From Xiphydria camelus (taxonomy: Eukaryota; Arthropoda; Insecta; Hymenoptera; Xiphydriidae), in contig OY783195.1 in assembly GCA_963678675.1 (NCBI GenBank), forward strand, positions 6,954,001-7,018,000: a stretch of DNA of 64,000 nucleotides, read 5' to 3'. The notes under the pieces were generated by a model. It saw only the letters and a program-made list of their open reading frames with translations, did no database searches and was not told the origin of the DNA. Positions 35,373-47,824 of the stretch are shown one piece after another; position 1 is the stretch's first letter; each line of letters begins with the position of its first letter. The translations under genes were made by a program, and so were the position numbers.

Positions 35373-36052
35373 ATACATTTTACGAAGTTCCTGCGAATAG
35401 ACATATTCAAATCCACAATTTTTAAACAAATCTGGAAGTAGAAATTCATGATTTTAATTTTCTATTTTCTAATTGGAAGAAAACCACTATTCCGTTTTTT
35501 TGTAGACACTCGAATCGGAGTAAAGTAAATAATGAAAATAAAATAATTCTCAAAGAAAATTTCGAATTTCCCGAAATATTCACAGAACCCTAAAATTCTT
35601 CGACGATTCCTCGTTCTCTAGAATTCCCGACCAAGAAAATTGTACTGCACGGAGCACTCTGTCAATTTCGGTACATCCATCATGTATGCAAATCGTGTGG
35701 AATAGTAACTCCTCCCAATTCCCCCGACCGTAACAAATATCGATGAATTTATTTCGCATAGAAACGTCCGGCTGAAATATGTTGCGAAAAGTCAGCTCTC
35801 CTTATATTATATTCACATTCGGCTGCCAGATTAGACAGCATACCTATCAATTAAATTGGATATCATAAATCATTTTTTCCGCAGTATCGGTATACCGCTG
35901 TATAGAAATAAAACTTTCATCACTCCATCGGGGTAAATTTTTCGAAAGAAGCCGATCGAAATAAACTGATATAGCAATCAAACGAATTAAATCATTTCTA
36001 CGCGTCTTTAGAATTCATGCTTTTTTAATCGGAGCATCGCACTTGACCTTAA
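35373..36052. other. No gene recognised
   Basis: AT-rich spacer between the mariner remnant and the TTAA element. No structure seen. Confidence 0.4.
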
Positions 36053-36642
36053 CCCTTCGTTACTCACGTAGGTTTTTGAAACATAAGAGTTCACCTGGGG
36101 TGTACCCTACACCCCAGTTAAAAATTAACGTTTTCTTAGTGAAAAATTGAAATTTCTTAATACTCTTTTTTTTTATTTTAAAGCTTGAGATATTGCCTAA
36201 TGATCTCAACATTAAAAAAAAATAAATTTCGTAATTTTCTAATTGAAAATAAAACTCAGTCTCGGTACATGAGGTCTCGGTTTTCAAACGCTCAGATCTC
36301 CCTGCCGGTTTTTATTAAAAAATAGTATAAATAATAGACTAAGGATAGTTATCATACTCTCGTTTTATTAACGAAGGACACATTAATAAATTGGGACAAG
36401 TTTTATAGGAAAATATTAAATATTAAGTTAATTACAGATTGTTAAAAATCACTTTTTAACACTTTGCAGCGTTCTGTCGGATAAACAAATCGATTTTGTC
36501 TTGCGCTTTTGGTTCCAAATTCTTTAATGAAATGTTCTCGAAAGGTACTGAAAGTGCCAACCTCGAAAAAAATAACTCTAGGCATGGCATGCAAAAAAAG
36601 GAGGCTGGGGTGTCGCCTACACCCCACGTGAGCAACGAAGGG
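36053..36642. mobile_element. 590-bp piggyBac-like element, TTAA duplication
   Basis: TTAA at 36049-36052 and 36643-36646 flank CCCTTCGTTACTCACGT and the mirror ACGTGAGCAACGAAGGG. Each end carries a subterminal palindrome: CTGGGGTGTA...TACACCCCAG at 36095-36117 and a one-base-imperfect equivalent at 36605-36626. Opposed short frames inside show no DDE motif, so it is non-autonomous. The palindrome core is shared with 60910-61324. Confidence 0.8.
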
Positions 36643-37278
36643 TTAAAGGGAAATATCACACGATTCACGAAATTCCCCGAGAGCTTTGTGAAATCGGAAT
36701 TTCACACCAAATCGATATCGCGTCGTTCGCTATACGTTATATGGGTCTCGTTTTGACGGATGTCCTGCGTTCAAAAATATGAATTTAAATTCATCGAATT
36801 CGAATTGCACGGATTTGCATCCGACGATCTATCACGAGGCGCGAGCGTGCCTTTTCTGAGACCGTTCGTGTGCCGAACGAGTGACGGAAGGAAACTGACG
36901 CGATCCATCATAACACTGTAGCCACCCTTGGCTTTCCATATCCGCACACATGCTGTGAACTTTTGCGTCAATACGTCTATCAGTTGGCACGTGGATACGT
37001 AACACCTGCACGAAACGTATAGCTACATACACGCGAGAGCGAGAAAGGTGAGATATCGCATTATCTGGGACTCGCACGTGGAATCGGCGGAAGTAAAGCA
37101 TGTGCGTCTGTTAAAGTTTGGACAAGGATCAGTTGGGATAAATCGCAGTGATTAGGCATTTATTACAGTCGAAATATTTATTTAGGTGCCTCATTTTTCT
37201 GATCGCGAATGAAACAGACGTATCATATGTACGGTTCGACGGAATTAGTTAAAGTTAATTTATTTTTCGTATCCTCCT
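36643..37278. other. No gene recognised
   Basis: Mixed-composition spacer. Minus-strand frames at 36771-37101 overlap each other in two registers and have no domain. Confidence 0.4.
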
Positions 37279-37687
37279 GCGTAAAAAAAAAGTCTAGAAA
37301 AAGTTGAACCGAAAAAGTATGGCTACGAATCGTATCCCAGATTTTTAGCCGGTAAACGATGTGCTCTTGAATTAGAGTTAAATTGTTTGTTCGATGTTAT
37401 GCTGTAATTGATGTGTATGATTTCAATTTATTATTTTATTAAACTCTCCAATTATTACTAATGTACTATATTCTAACACCGAACAAGTCATTACAGTTTT
37501 AAAATGAAGAACCCTTACAACAGAATTGAATCAAAAAGGTATAGGTAAATCGACTAAAATGTACTTTTCAGCAGATATGAAAAAAGTTTCTGGCTGAAAA
37601 TCTGTGACACGATCCGTAGCCATAGATTCTTTTTTAGTTCAACTTTTCCCAGACTTCCGCCATACTTTAGCCATACTTTATTTACGC
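37279..37687. mobile_element. Family D element, copy 2 (inverted relative to copy 1)
   Basis: GTCTAGAAAAAGTTGAACCG, AAAGTATGGCTACGAATCG and CCAGATTTTTAGCCGG at the left are mirrored at 37585-37665. The body matches the reverse of 13228-13627, including CAATTTATTATTTTATTAAA. The outermost GCGTAAA...TTTACGC pair sets the ends. Confidence 0.7.
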
Positions 37688-38020
37688 GAGCTGGTAGATC
37701 TATTCAACACTTTGTGATCACATTAATTAAGGATCCGTAGTTATAAAGTTACTTATGTAAAATGTTTATTATTTAACATAAAGATTTACATACGCGAGTG
37801 TTGCTTTAACATAATTACTATTCTACATTATGACTGTTATTTTAAATTAAAATTACTTTAAAAGTGTGTAATTTTTATACAATTATGTAAATTTAATTAA
37901 GATTATAAGTCGAAGATGACTAAAAATATGTCACTTACAGAAAAGGTATGTTGAATTGATCAATAAACATATACTTCGACACTTTGTCTCACTGTTGGTA
38001 AGTTAATGGCATACCATATA

Positions 38021-38221
38021 AGGCTAAACTTACTCGCTAGGAAAGAAACTTTATGCACTATTATCTCTTTACCTATGAGCTTTAGGCTCATGTTTGTATA
38101 ATAATTTTTTGAAGATTGCGTTTTTATCTACAATAATCTTTTATATCGATATAGGTCAAAAATTCATAAATAATGAGATAATGGTGATTAAAGATTCTTT
38201 CCAGCAGGGTAAGTTTAGCCT
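38021..38221. mobile_element. Family C MITE, copy 2
   Basis: AGGCTAAACTTACTCGCTAG at the left and CAGGGTAAGTTTAGCCT at the right, with the same internal order as 25254-25453. The outer flank ATACCATAT resembles the right flank CATGGTAT of copy 3, so the true TIR may extend a few bases further. Confidence 0.75.
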
Positions 38222-39768
38222 AACATGATATGTGTTAAAAGCGTTAAATTTGGCTTTAACGATACAATAGAAGTATTAAAGTTCAGTTAAAATGATATAC
38301 TCGAATTTGTTATTTTTAATATGAAACTTTTGACTTACATATTTTCGACATTTGTTTACGGTTTTTCGAAAAGTATATGTACAGTAATGGAATACCATAT
38401 AATCGGTAGAACACATTCTACGGTGGTCCAAAAACTATGTATTTTATTGGCAGAATTATAAAAATATTTTTTATAATACTGCGAACTATCGCAGAAAGAA
38501 TTTTTATGGTACCATGTTTTATTTAGCAGTACCTACATACTATAAAAATCGAGTGAAATACGACATGAATTCTGCTTTTCTCTGACATTGAGTCGAAAAA
38601 TTGGGAATTAATGCGGACGAAGGAATCTAACATATTTCATACATATATGTATAGAAATACTCGGTTCTAATTTACAGTCGGCGTACATATTTCGCGATAA
38701 GTTGGAAAAGCCAATTCGGTGTAATTTGGACTCGTTACGTACGTACCTGCGAGGTCACCTCGACTAATCCTTTCCACGGAATGCGTGGGAGTAGAATTGG
38801 GAAACACGCGAGCCTAAACGAATTAAAATTCTCGTTGCGTTATATATATATATATAAACGAAGGTATAGGTATTTCGAATACTCGCTTAACGAGAGGAAA
38901 ATTTATACAGTAATGAATTGTGATGAAACACAAATTATATTTACATGTGTGGGGAGACGAAAACAATAAATTTTACTGTGTTTTACAGTAAGAAAAGAAC
39001 GTATAAAGGTTTTGATGACTTTTAAAATACAGTACAATAATTATTTTTTTTCAAGAACAGAAAATTATTACGACACCTCAAAAATTACTAGTTTTAAAGA
39101 AAAAATTGTTCCAAGGCCTAGGAAAAGCACCTGAAAATGTATACAAGTATCTTTTTTACTGCAGAGTAAGTAGAGTAAAATATTTTGTGACAGAATTTCC
39201 ATGTGTATATATGTACGTTGACTGAACCAAGAGTTAATATCGTTGTAACGAATAAAGGAGAAGGAGTGGAACACCGTTGTTATTTAATTAACGGTTAAAC
39301 GAGTACAGCTCTTATTAACACATTCGTATGAGCGATATATTATATATATTCAGCGTGTATGGTTTAGTATTTAGGTTATGGGGTGTGGCACAAGACCCAT
39401 GGGATTGTCCGACGGCTATATCCACCTACATATACTCGTACAACGTCAACTATCCACAACGATATTACGTTTACGAATACTTTGGCGCGAGATTAAATGT
39501 ACCCATTACACCGGCTCATTACGTACACGCCTCGTCACAGGATAACCTCGCGTAATCGTCTGATATTCCGGTTATATGTAGCAGTTTGGATCTTCGAGCG
39601 AAAAATAATCCATTTTGTTCACCCCTTCGTAATAATCACATCACAATTCCTTGTCAACTTGTAGTTATCCCTTTATTGATTGCTCAGACTGCAATATTAA
39701 CGGGTGGTTTTCGAAAATCTCGTCACGTTGAAGTATGCACTTCGATAATAAATAGGTATCATCCATAA
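38222..39768. other. No gene recognised; (TA)n run
   Basis: AT-rich with a (TA)8 run at 38840-38856. The frame at 39328-39555 has no recognised domain. Confidence 0.4.
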
Positions 39769-39861
39769 ATGAAGAGTGGAAGTGTAAAACCGGCTTAGTG
39801 TCGAAAAATCAAAGTAAAAAAAATTGGCCCTTATAGCCGGTTTTACACTTCCACTCTTCAA
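39769..39861. mobile_element. 93-bp palindromic MITE, AAAT flanks
   Basis: TGAAGAGTGGAAGTGTAAAA CCGGC is perfectly mirrored by GCCGGTTTTACACTTCCACT CTTCA across a 40-base loop. AAAT occurs directly outside both ends and may be the target duplication. The perfect arms suggest a recent insertion. Confidence 0.7.
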
Positions 39862-41255
39862 ATGGCGTCATGCCAATTTTGGAGATTTTTACCTCTTCCT
39901 TCGTGACGTATTTTTCATTAACTTTTCATTAAGCTTCACACACAATACACACGAAAACACACAATATATAGCTTTGTTTGACACCCTCTCTCCTTTCCCC
40001 ATTGATGTGACATCATTTATGGATAGCCCCTTTTGCAATCTGAGAAATGCGGTCCCACAGGAGAAATTTCAGTACCTAATATTAGTTTTATTTTTCATGT
40101 AGATCAGGAAACAATTATTCTTCGGAGAGTGAAATGCAAGTACAATATTATACAGAGTTCAGATTTCCATCAATTCTCCTATGTGTAGTTTATCTACTTC
40201 ACGTCCTATGTATATTAATTTTGCAATCCTTAAATAAGTATTCAACTCTCCTTCTTTGTTATATTACCTACTTAAAAAAACTTATAGCTTTGACTATTTT
40301 TAAATTTGTAGAGAGTGGGGGGGCTATGTTTTTTAAAGACTAATACATATTTCCGGTAGTTACCAGCCGTCCAAATTTGTCGCCGCGAGTCGTGCCCTTA
40401 CGCATAAACCAATATCCACTAATATCCAGTAAAAATGCATACATTTTCAATACTGCAGCACGTTTCGGTGTAGTTAACGTTATTTGGTGTTCGTTTTAAC
40501 ACCATCATATTTTCTACAGTTTATCACACGATGTTACCACTATATAAACAATTAGTTTTGTTAAATTAAACTGAAATAACTAAAATTCAATACGACGGAA
40601 TCTCGAGGATTATACATTTAATACGAATGTTTTTTAGGTATTTCCAAATAAAAAATGATGTTTCACATTTGTGACATTTTTTTCTTAACCGTACGTTGGA
40701 ATGACGTTGATTCCGCTAACAAACGTAGGTAATTTATATCGACGTTTAATTAAACAAAACGCATCGACCGGCAACAGTCCATAGGTGCCCCGACGATAAC
40801 GCGATAAATGTTGAAACAAGCCGTCAGCCTCGTCGGCGGCACATCGCTCGAGGTTAAGGCCAGCGACTCGCATGTTTCGAAGCAATAAGCTTAATTCCAC
40901 TCCGACTATAGCTATAGCAAACACCAAGACCACGAATCGATATCCACCTACGAACTAGCCGCGTTTCGTTGCTGCGGTCTGAAATCCGACCCTGTCCAGG
41001 ATGCATTTATGCTGCATAATGCCTCCTCCTGGGTCCTAACAATCGATACACGTTCGCGACCGTCGCCGGAAGTCTGTGGCGCGAGCCCACGCGACACTCT
41101 CCCTCGTTGAAAATAAATCAGAACAAAAATACGCGGGTTCTCGAGTCTAAGAAATTTTGGAAGGAGAAATGAGAGAAGAGCTGTAAATGTGTCAAAATCT
41201 AGTACAAAATGATTTTTTAGAAACTAGTTAATGCTGAGGTGGTGGACTCTCTTTA
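39862..41255. other. No gene recognised
   Basis: Plus-strand frames at 39824-40102 and 40134-40343 are hydrophobic by T-rich composition, and a minus-strand frame at 40685-40933 lies in a GC-richer part. None has a domain or convincing splice sites. Confidence 0.35.
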
Positions 41256-41630
41256 GCTCGCCTCAATAAACAGAGTGTAAGTCCAGTGTGCCTAACTTTA
41301 TCGTAAACTTCGAGGGTAATATTTGAAGAAAAAAAACCGATAAGGAATTTTCGATGAATCTGGAATCAAGATATACCTACTGTATAAATTCTATTTTATC
41401 TAAAATTAGCTCTGTTTATCTGCAAAATCAGAAAGAGCGCAGAATCCTCTTCAGTCCTCCTCGATAAATTGACAGAGTTCATTGTGTGCAACTTTATTAT
41501 AAATTTGGGAAGTAATATTAGAAAACAAAAACGATAAAGAACATTCGATAAATTTAGGATCAAGATATGCTGTACAAATCCTATTTTATCTTAAATTAAC
41601 TCTGTTCATCTCAACAATCAGAGAGTGGCT
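41256..41630. repeat. Tandem duplication, two units of about 190 bp
   Basis: The units share ordered blocks: CCTCAATAAACAGAGT / CCTCGATAAATTGACAGAGT, GTGTGCCTAACTTTAT / GTGTGCAACTTTAT, GGATCAAGATAT-type, ATTCTATTTTATCTAAAATT / ATCCTATTTTATCTTAAATT, AGCTCTGTTTATCT / AACTCTGTTCATCT. Unit 1 ends near 41433 and unit 2 begins near 41450. Function unknown. Confidence 0.6.
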
Positions 41631-42507
41631 CCTATTTTTAGATATATCAAATTCTCTTCCACTTAAGATATTCCAAAAATCATTACACCTCATTAAAGGT
41701 CCCATTAAAAACGTAATGTCTCGCATTTTCCTTCAGTTTTATCCCAATCGCGTGAAATAATATTTAACGTAAATCAAGCCATTTCATCAATTATCGAAAA
41801 AAGCAATAATTACGCAGCGCTCTTCATGTGTCCGCCACATACCTATACTACACTACAGACGCTAAATAAGCGCGAGGACCAAAAGCCCCACGCGCGGCAT
41901 CGCGCAGCAGTATCGTATTATACTATAAATAAACCGGTTAATTGGCCGCTTATATTTAGAGAAAGAGGACTCGTTAAGGGATTCGGGCGTGTTGCTTAAT
42001 TGCAGATATTAAGATTATCCCGGTGAAAGCTTACGCCGCGCGGAGATTGCGTCGCACATCTTCCCCCGCGAGATTTATCCGCGCCTTTATTTATTTTCGT
42101 CTTCGGCCCCGACATCGCCGGGTTGACACTTATTCATTATTTATGAGTAACAGTCGGCGAAGATATACATGCGGGTGGCGGGGCTCGCGCATCGACCTGT
42201 TTGGAAACGATATTTCCGCGTTAGCTTCGTTAGTCGACCACCGCGATGGAGTTAAAAAAAAATAAACTCTTGAAATAATAACGACGTTCGAAAGAAAATT
42301 GCAGGAGCCGGATCAACAAATGTAGACCGCGACATGATATATTTGAGTTTACTTCCGTAGCGATGTTATTGATGAAGTTCCGAGTTTAGTATTTTTTTCT
42401 TTCACTGAACGTTCGGAAAGTTTAATTGAAAAAAATGACTTGACTCGTAACGTGGCGCGCGCTATAAATCACTGGAACATTTAGAACCGAGAAGGCGGAT
42501 CGGAGTT
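41631..42507. other. No gene recognised
   Basis: A CpG-rich frame at 42023-42265 is arginine-rich by composition and lacks a domain. Confidence 0.4.
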
Positions 42508-42702
42508 AAGGTTACCGCACACTAAACCGACACGACACGACATGACACGACACGTCAAACGTCGATTAAGGTAAGACGCATGTAATCAAATGAGCGTCCA
42601 CACACTGGACCGACACAGCACGACAATATTTGTCGTGGTCAAACCATCGTCGGTCGACGTCGTATCGTGTCGTGTCATGTTTGTCTAGTGTGGAGCAACC
42701 TT
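42508..42702. mobile_element. 195-bp MITE rich in ACGACAC repeats
   Basis: AAGGTTACCGCACACTAAAC CGACACGACACGAC is mirrored by GTCGTGTCATG TTTGTCTAGTGTGGAGCAAC CTT. A partial second start (CACACACTGGACCGACACAG CACGAC) and its mirror lie inside, giving a double palindrome. The flanking TTA/TTTA is compatible with a three-base duplication but is ambiguous. Confidence 0.6.
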
Positions 42703-44394
42703 TATTCCGCCGTCCGTAATGTCGTATTTCCTGATACCACGGGGCCTCTACTTCCGTGTTCGCTTCCCGAAGTCTCGAAGCCGTGGTATTTATCCAACGT
42801 GATTGCAATTTTGTTTGCACTCGAGCGTTAGACTGTCGCGGCGCGTGGCGACCCGACACTAGTACGTAGCTTTTGCACGGGTATACCTAGGATAGGAGGT
42901 TTACATAACTATGCATGTACCTCGCCTGCGCGTTGATTTTGGGTAACACTGTCACTGACAAATTCGGTCTTTTCATAAAAAAAAATATTCACCATTTATA
43001 ATCTGTATACGTATTAAATATCACACGTACAAGAAAATGTTCGAACAAATAATTATTCGCAAAGTTATAAGCGTATTTCTTTCTTCAACATTGTGACGTC
43101 ATCGAAACGTAAGAAAAACGCACTAATGCCAAACAACGAGTGCGAGAGAGATAGGCTTACAAAACACGATGACACATGTAGCTGCATTTGTAAATGTCGT
43201 TTTCCAGCTCAAATAAGGCCAAAAATGAAAAAAAATAATAATACAAGGTAAATAATTTTGTCAAAATTTTTCGAATCTGCAATAAAAAACAATTGGTGAG
43301 AAAACTGAATAGGTATAATAAAACCCACTAAAAATTGTGTCGACAAAGATCATAAAAATATACAAGTATACATAAAAATTATGTAAATACATCATAGTAC
43401 TGCGTCAATCGTCTTTCATGAAACATCCTTGACCTCTCTATTACGCATAATTTTCCAGTAAATTGCGAAAACTTGATGCAGAAGAGTATTTAAAAATGAA
43501 GATCCTTTTTCGATAAGTTTTCACCCATCAAAATATTGAACACTAATCGATTTTTAGAACTGAATCTTTTATGAAATACCTATACCGAGCTCTCTTCACG
43601 GCACGTAGTGCAGTTTCTGCTTTCCTAATAAAGATTTCTAATTAGAATAAAGTGTCTTGGATAAATTAATTCGATCAAAGAGAAATAGCGTTAGAGAATT
43701 CCTATTCAGAATATATCAGGAAGTTTTATCGCGAGCAGACATTTCCTTATCCAAAGTAAATACGACTGACATATTTATTTATGTTGCATCCGCGACTGCA
43801 TTTTATATTTGTTCATTCGTCGCAGGGTACCAGATTATTTCAATGGAATGACGTGAATACAGGGAGTTACAATGCTCTGGTATAGTATGCATGTGGCATA
43901 GAGACAGGCCAGGTCGATGCTGCTACACATTCGCAATGGCATCCTAAATCAATGTCTCTATTGGCGATAGCTTATCTCCACCGGGTATCGCTCGACCTTG
44001 TGCCTTTTTGATCGTCCACGATCGACCGGCTGTTCATTCGACGACTTTGGTATAGCGAAGAAGGCACGCTAGGGTTAATGAAAAACTTGTTTTTTTTTTT
44101 TTCCAAGAGAACCACGAAGAGAGACTGGAGTTAAATTAAGAGTTCATTGTACGGAGGACGACGTTGATATAACTTACTTATTTTTCGTCGGACAAGAGAA
44201 ATCGATACCGTCTACCTTTTCTGTTACATTTTATTGCGGAGAACTCCAAAGTTTTTTCCATAGACCGAACTGATAACGAGTCTCGTTCGCGATCGACCAG
44301 CTGTTCATTTAACGGGCACTGGTGGAACATTTTAAATACTTGCCTCACTGAGGAACACCTGCGAAGTAGTCCTGTATTATACGTAAAAGAAATA
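42703..44394. other. No gene recognised
   Basis: Mostly AT-rich with short frames only. No inverted repeat seen. Confidence 0.4.
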
Positions 44395-44567
44395 CAGTCG
44401 AACCTCCCTCTCGACGTCATTTAGCACAGCATCACGCTCGACATTTTTATCGCGATTTTTATTACTCGCAATTTTGGGTCACTGTGACATCTTTTTTCGT
44501 ATAATTTTACGACAAAGTAGCGTCATTCTTTCATCCTGGAGACGTGACGTCGCGAGAGGTTCGACTG
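44395..44567. mobile_element. 173-bp pogo-like MITE, TA duplication
   Basis: CAGTCGAACCTCCCTCTCGA CGTCA at the left and the reversed right end CAGTCGAACCTCTCGCGACG TCA are each flanked by TA. CAGT-type termini with TA duplication are typical of pogo/Tigger elements. The interior is non-coding. Confidence 0.75.
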
Positions 44568-45190
44568 TACATCTAATTTTTGAACACAGTATACAATGCG
44601 ACGCGAGAATTTCTCTCGGATGGATCAAACAAACTCGCCCGCAGCTGGGACAAAAGTTGGGAAGCACCGAACAGAAGCAATATTTACTCCGATCGAAAAC
44701 CCGTTTATACGGGGTCGACGAACTGCCGTGGATTTTGAACTTTCGGGTTCGTGGCTTTATAAACCGCCCAATAAACTGGGACGACGTCGTTACGTGCAGC
44801 GGTGCGAGGGACAGGCGTGTACTAGCAGAAACTTTTCCACTGTTTGTTTATTATTAAGTCAGTGCAGCGTGTCTGGTCTTTGAAAGCTTGTCACGGGACC
44901 GGCATCGATCACTTATAGGAAAAGTTAAAAATGCGAGTCGTGAAGAGAAAGAGGGGAAAGGAGGAGGGGGTTGGCATAGGATCTCGGGGCGTGTCTCGAA
45001 GAAACGTCACGGGCTTCACGCGGTTATACGTTTCTCGTGATATCAATTACAGGCTAATTGCGAGCCTCATAGCAAACAGCCGGAAATTATCGAAATGTCG
45101 GGTCACCTTCGTGCATATCATCGTTGCAGTCTTTCTTGTTCCAGACAGCACGGCTAGTGAATAATTATAATTTTACGTTTGTCCTGTTAA
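44568..45190. other. No gene recognised
   Basis: GC-richer segment with overlapping frames in two registers (44474-44857 and 44596-44883). The first crosses the MITE end, so neither is credible as a gene. Confidence 0.35.
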
Positions 45191-45514
45191 ACCGTTAGTC
45201 GCTATGGGTCTGACAGACCCATAACGTTTTTATTTGCTAATTGTTGGAAAACTATTAGAGCCACACCATTGTCTCTTTGTGACATCTCAGAGGGATGTTC
45301 TAAGAATGATTTACTTGAGTCTTATATCCCGGTTTGTTATTTTTTAATTTTGTGTAAATAAAGTTGTAAATTATTTATTTTAAATCACTGTGGATATCGC
45401 AGAAAGGGAAGTTATTGTTGATCATTTAATTTAATTTTAAACGCGTTACGATTATAGAAAATAAGATATTTACTGATATGGGTCTGACAGACCCATAGCG
45501 ACTAATTGTAAGGG
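45191..45514. mobile_element. piggyBac-like element with subterminal palindromes
   Basis: TTAA at 45187-45190 precedes ACCGTTAGTCGCTATGGG. The reversed right end reads CCCTTACAATTAGTCGCTAT GGG but lacks an outer TTAA. A perfect 19-base palindrome ATGGGTCTGACAGACCCAT occurs at both ends (45204-45222, 45478-45496). A further TTAA with CCTTCC start lies 30-40 bases beyond the right end, so the true right boundary is uncertain. Non-coding. Confidence 0.6.
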
Positions 45515-45554
45515 CGTCTCATCAGCTGACGCGCCTAACGCGCGGAAGGTTAAT

Positions 45555-46340
45555 ATACCGATAAAAACCAACCTACAAAGTACCGCACAAGTTCCAAATA
45601 TTAAAATATAATAGCGTGACACTTTGCGGCTACTTGCCTGTAAGGTGAAATGTTTCTATTCAGTAAATTCTACAGTAATGTGTGAGAAAGTAGGGAAATT
45701 GTAGCAGGCAAAGAATGCAATCCAATAAATTCTACTATCAAATTTTCTATTTTTCAAAGTAGAAAATTTAAAAAGGATTCAAGAGTTTCCTGTTCTGGAC
45801 TCTTTTCAGTAGGTGCAACTTATAATGCATTTTGCTTCTTATATTTTCATCCAATAAGTTACTTACAAATAAGAATCTATTTTCAAAATATCTATTACTA
45901 AGAACCAATGATAAGTTAACTGTGCTATCTGATTATGTATTTTATTGAATCTACACAGAACAAAATAAATCATAGCATTTACAAAGTTTGTGGTAAATTT
46001 CGGAACAAGGCTAATCTATTATCACGATAACTAAAATTTTAGTAAAAATTATAGTAAAACCTGTAAAAGTTACAAGCATTACTGTAATCTTTACTAAAGT
46101 TGTAGTTATCGTAAAAATAAATTGGCCTTGTCCCGAAATTTACTACAAACGTTGTAAATACTACGATTTATTTCTCGTTAGGGGTATTTTTCCTTAGGTA
46201 CAACGTATGGTGCATTTTGCTTCTTATTTTTTCATGTCATAAGTTACTTATAAATTATACATCTGTTCTAAAAATATTTATTACTAACAACTACTGGACG
46301 CACTACCTGTGCAATCTAGGTATTACTCGTCCGATGATAA
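45555..46340. repeat. Mid-repetitive sequence G, copy 1, with internal duplication
   Basis: Starting ATACCGATAAAAACCAACCT, the order of blocks (ACTTTGCGGCTACTTG, CTGTAAGGTGAAAT, GAATGCAATCCAATAAATT, AAGGATTCAAGAGTTTC, ATGCATTTTGCTTCTTATAT, TCAAAATATCTATTACTAA) parallels 56319-57345. The last part (about 150 bases) is repeated after the insertion at 45953-46180 (ATGGTGCATTTTGCTTCTTA ... TATTTATTACTAACAACTAC). Nature unknown; no protein recognised. Confidence 0.65.
45953..46180. mobile_element. 228-bp MITE with about 60-bp TIRs
   Basis: ATAAATCATAGCATTTACAA AGTTTGTGGTAAATTTCGGA ACAAGGC is mirrored by GGCCTTGTCCCGAAATTTAC TACAAACGTTGTAAATACTA CGATTTAT. It sits exactly between the two partial copies of repeat G. 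Confidence 0.75.
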
Positions 46341-47581
46341 TACGTACTGAACCTTGACCATTGAATTCTCTTGGAAACTGATTTCCCGAAATGAGGTTGC
46401 GTTATCGGTACTTATCAGGCAACATTTTGTAGCTAGCTATACAGTACAGTGAGGTAAAAAATATCTCATCGTTTGAAGATCACGTGCTCTTGCGTTGTAT
46501 TCGTACTATCGAGTGAAAAGGAATTTAGTGTCTTCCTTCCTGGTCGAATGCATATAACTTGGCAGGTCAAAGAAAAATTTTTTGCGTAGAAGAAATGTAA
46601 GTTATGTATTTTATGAGGACATTAGACGTGGGGAAATTTTATTCGAACCATTGAATTATGTGCCACTGATGGCGGAGGAGTGATTAATTGCATTTTTACC
46701 AAACCGATACAAATTCGATGTCGAGGGAAGTCATATAGATACCATACCTTCCATCATATTCAATTTCTCCCCGTTCCCTTTATAAAACCTCGATTCGAGC
46801 TTTTTTGATGACATTAGAAACGTAAACCAACATTTCTTGTAATAACAACCAATATAACATATACCTACTCGTTAACGAGAAGCATAATAAGTCAGACTAG
46901 AAATACATTCTAATCGGCACGGGCGATCGATATCAACCCGAAGAGGCCAGTCCTTCATTCTATAATGAAATAAAAAATGTCAAAGCCAAAGTAGCATTAC
47001 AACGCATCGGTGACGTTAGATTGACGCGGTGAGTCGTACAGCGTCGCGCGTAGCGAAATAAACAAAGTCAGCTGTGGCACCGCGACGCGTAGTACGAGTA
47101 CATAGTAAATCGATATTAAATTCGTCGCTATACACTTTTCGTATAGTTTCGTGCCCGGCGCAGGCAACGTACCACGGTGCAGGATATGGCGTGACGCGAG
47201 CAATAAGACGCTCCGTTGTTCACCCCCGGTTGAAAGGCTGCGAGGGTAAAATGTATACGCGTGCGGCGAGCCAGCCTTTGGTATGCACGTAGATATAGTG
47301 TACATAAGCTGCTAAACAAAACGACGAGGAGACCGAGCTGACGTGAGACGGGATCTACACTCACGAGGAGTTCGCGAAGAATGATATCGTAGGAAAAGGT
47401 GTCCTTTGCGGAGAAATGGAGCAAAGCTGAGCCGAAGCTTTAGCAGGCAGTAGATGCGGTCTGTCATACATACATATGTGCGCCATTGTACTGTTCTTGG
47501 TAAGGTGGCCGACGTACTACGGGACGTATCTACTGACTGCTCGGTTCAGCATAATCTAGGATATACCCGAAAAATAGAATA
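46341..47581. other. No gene recognised
   Basis: A CpG-richer segment at 46990-47450 holds opposed domain-free frames. Confidence 0.4.
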
Positions 47582-47824
47582 CAGTCGAACCTCGAATATT
47601 CGAATCATCGATTATCCAAACGCTTCTGTACTGTATCCAAACGTTCGATTATTCGAACTAAATTAGAGAGTTTTTTTCTTCATTGTGTCACTTTTGAAAT
47701 ACAAGTACGATGTCTCCTTTTTCAAACATCTAGTATGGCTGATTCTTCAAAAATAGAGTTGTACTGTGATTTTTCAAGATGTCTCGAAGATACTTAATTC
47801 ACCTATAATTTTTAATATGTACTA

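Noticed and set aside
44474..44883. Overlapping frames of 127 and 95 codons
   Set aside because: The longer one starts inside the pogo-like MITE at 44395-44567 and crosses its end. Two registers are open at once.
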